The position numbers and the translations under genes were made by a program. DNA of 5,070 nucleotides from Candidatus Levyibacteriota bacterium (GTDB taxonomy: Bacteria > Patescibacteriota > Microgenomatia > Levybacterales > UBA12049), in the NCBI GenBank assembly GCA_016192645.1, contig JACPTT010000029.1, positions 1 through 5,070 of the forward strand, in the 5' to 3' direction. Under the pieces are notes generated by a model. That model did no database searches. It saw only the letters and a program-made list of their open reading frames with translations, and was not told where the DNA came from. Positions within the stretch are counted from its first letter, which is position 1. The number at the start of each line of letters is the position of its first letter. Shown in pieces: positions 4,131 through 5,070 of the stretch.

Positions 4131-5070
4131 ATGGATTTTTCAGAAACTTTACAAGGCGCATTAGAGGCGCTGAAGCTCAATAAATTAAGAACCGGACTGG
4201 CGACTTTGGGAGTAGTAATTGGTATTGGCGCGGTTATTGCTCTTGTTTCCTTAGGTCAATCAAGTCAGAAAGCAGTTGAGGCGCAGATTGAGTCATTGGG
4301 GGCTAATCTTTTGACGGTTATTCCGGGCGCAATTCGGCCGGGCAATATTCAAAGCGCTGCCGGCACTTCAACCACCTTAAAACTCGATGATTTAAGGGCA
4401 ATTGAGAAGGAAAAGATACCAAGCATTAAAAATGTTTCGGCAGAACTTTTGCGAAGAGCGCAGGTTGTGGCGGGAAGAAACAATACCAATACGCAGGTTG
4501 TCGGTGTTTTACCAACATATCAGGAAGTAAGAAACATGCAACTTACAAATGGATCATTTATTACACAGCGCGATATTTCATCGCTTGCCAAAGTTGCGGT
4601 TTTAGGACCTCAGGTGGTAACGGATCTATTTGGCGAAGGAGCGAATCCGGTTGGAGAATCAATCCGTATCAACAATTTAACTTTTCGTGTTATTGGTTTG
4701 ACCGCCTCAAAGGGCGGCGGCGGTTTTGGCGGCAACCAAGATGATATTGTTCTTGTGCCACTTTCAACTGCCCAAAAGCAAATGTTTGGCGTAGATTTTA
4801 TCGGGTCAATCTCGATTCAGGTCTTGGGCAAAAAAGAAATGGATGCGGTTAGGGAACAGGTTGGCTACCTGCTGTTGGCGCGCCATAAAATCCAAAATCC
4901 GCAAAACGCCGACTTTACTATCTTTTCGCAAAACGATATTCTTGGAGTTGTTTCTCAAGTAACCGGCACTTTTACCGCACTTTTATCCGGTATTGCCGCC
5001 ATCTCTCTTTTGGTAGGAGGAATTGGCATTATGAATATCATGTTTGTTACCGTAACCGAGAGGACGCGTG
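4131..5070 (+). CDS. MacB-type ABC transporter permease (FtsX domain), 3' end outside the window
   Basis: The frame opens at ATG 4131, three bases after the ATPase stop, and stays open for 313 codons to the window edge. The N-terminus (LQGALEALKLNKLRTGLATLGVVIGIGAVIALVSLG) is the hallmark of MacB-type permeases, with the first membrane helix at about 23-42. Residues 45-275 are the extracytoplasmic MacB periplasmic core domain (SLGANLLTVIPG, VLGPQVVTDLFG, ITLV-like VLVPLSTAQ). It includes a GGGGFGG loop at 195-201. A second membrane helix starts at about 280, leading into SLLVGGIGIMNIMFVTVTERTR, the strongly conserved FtsX motif normally followed by EIGLRKALGA. Roughly the last 80-100 residues (two further helices) are missing. 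The family undergoes mechanotransmission with its adaptor, exporting peptides, lipids or antibiotics; nothing here identifies the substrate. Confidence 0.93.
   Translation, partial: MDFSETLQGALEALKLNKLRTGLATLGVVIGIGAVIALVSLGQSSQKAVEAQIESLGANLLTVIPGAIRPGNIQSAAGTSTTLKLDDLRAIEKEKIPSIKNVSAELLRRAQVVAGRNNTNTQVVGVLPTYQEVRNMQLTNGSFITQRDISSLAKVAVLGPQVVTDLFGEGANPVGESIRINNLTFRVIGLTASKGGGGFGGNQDDIVLVPLSTAQKQMFGVDFIGSISIQVLGKKEMDAVREQVGYLLLARHKIQNPQNADFTIFSQNDILGVVSQVTGTFTALLSGIAAISLLVGGIGIMNIMFVTVTERTR

Noticed and set aside
4713..4735. GGC-rich run in the permease as a possible repeat or frameshift site
   Set aside because: It encodes a Gly loop (residues 195-201) common in MacB-type permeases, and the frame continues correctly on both sides.

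Overview
The window looks like a bacterial chromosome fragment, most likely from the Patescibacteria/CPR (Microgenomates- or Parcubacteria-type). This is an inference from gene style: compact proteins, genes overlapping by 4 or 17 bases, almost no Shine-Dalgarno sequences, a short NusB, and a MacA/MacB-type ABC system with a glycine-rich adaptor tail. No rRNA or other taxonomic marker is present to prove it.

Left part (1-2076, all minus strand): a housekeeping cluster for ribosome and tRNA biogenesis, transcribed right to left. The order is rpmF (bL32), nusB, rnc (RNase III), rpsP (bS16), a KhpA-type KH protein, and the start of trmD. rpmF/nusB and nusB/rnc each overlap by 17 bases; rpsP/KH and KH/trmD each share ATGA. 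The only non-overlapping junction, rnc to rpsP, carries a consensus-like sigma70 promoter. The products handle rRNA antitermination, rRNA cleavage, ribosome assembly and tRNA modification.

Far left end (1-392): the reading frame opens as a good TrmD N-terminus. After about 70 residues it passes through a short ATTTTTGAT-flanked hairpin repeat and continues, still in frame, as a piece of leucyl-tRNA synthetase. This trmD-leuS chimera, joined exactly at a repeat, is the oddest thing in the window. It is probably a repeat-mediated assembly misjoin, less likely a real recombination.

Middle (2077-2148): a 72-base divergent intergenic region with back-to-back sigma70-like promoters for rpmF (minus) and the adaptor gene (plus). 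Their -35 regions overlap at the palindrome TTGCAA. The predicted transcription starts fall only a few bases from the start codons, suggesting leaderless or near-leaderless mRNAs.

Right part (2149-5070, plus strand): a three-gene ABC export operon of the MacAB / YknXYZ type. It comprises a membrane-anchored HlyD/MacA-like adaptor, a MacB/LolD-type ATPase, and a MacB-type FtsX-domain permease cut off by the window end. The three proteins would form one tripartite complex; the substrate cannot be read from the sequence.

I see no mobile element, CRISPR array, RNA gene or clearly new defence-type system. Apart from the chimera and its repeat, the content is ordinary.
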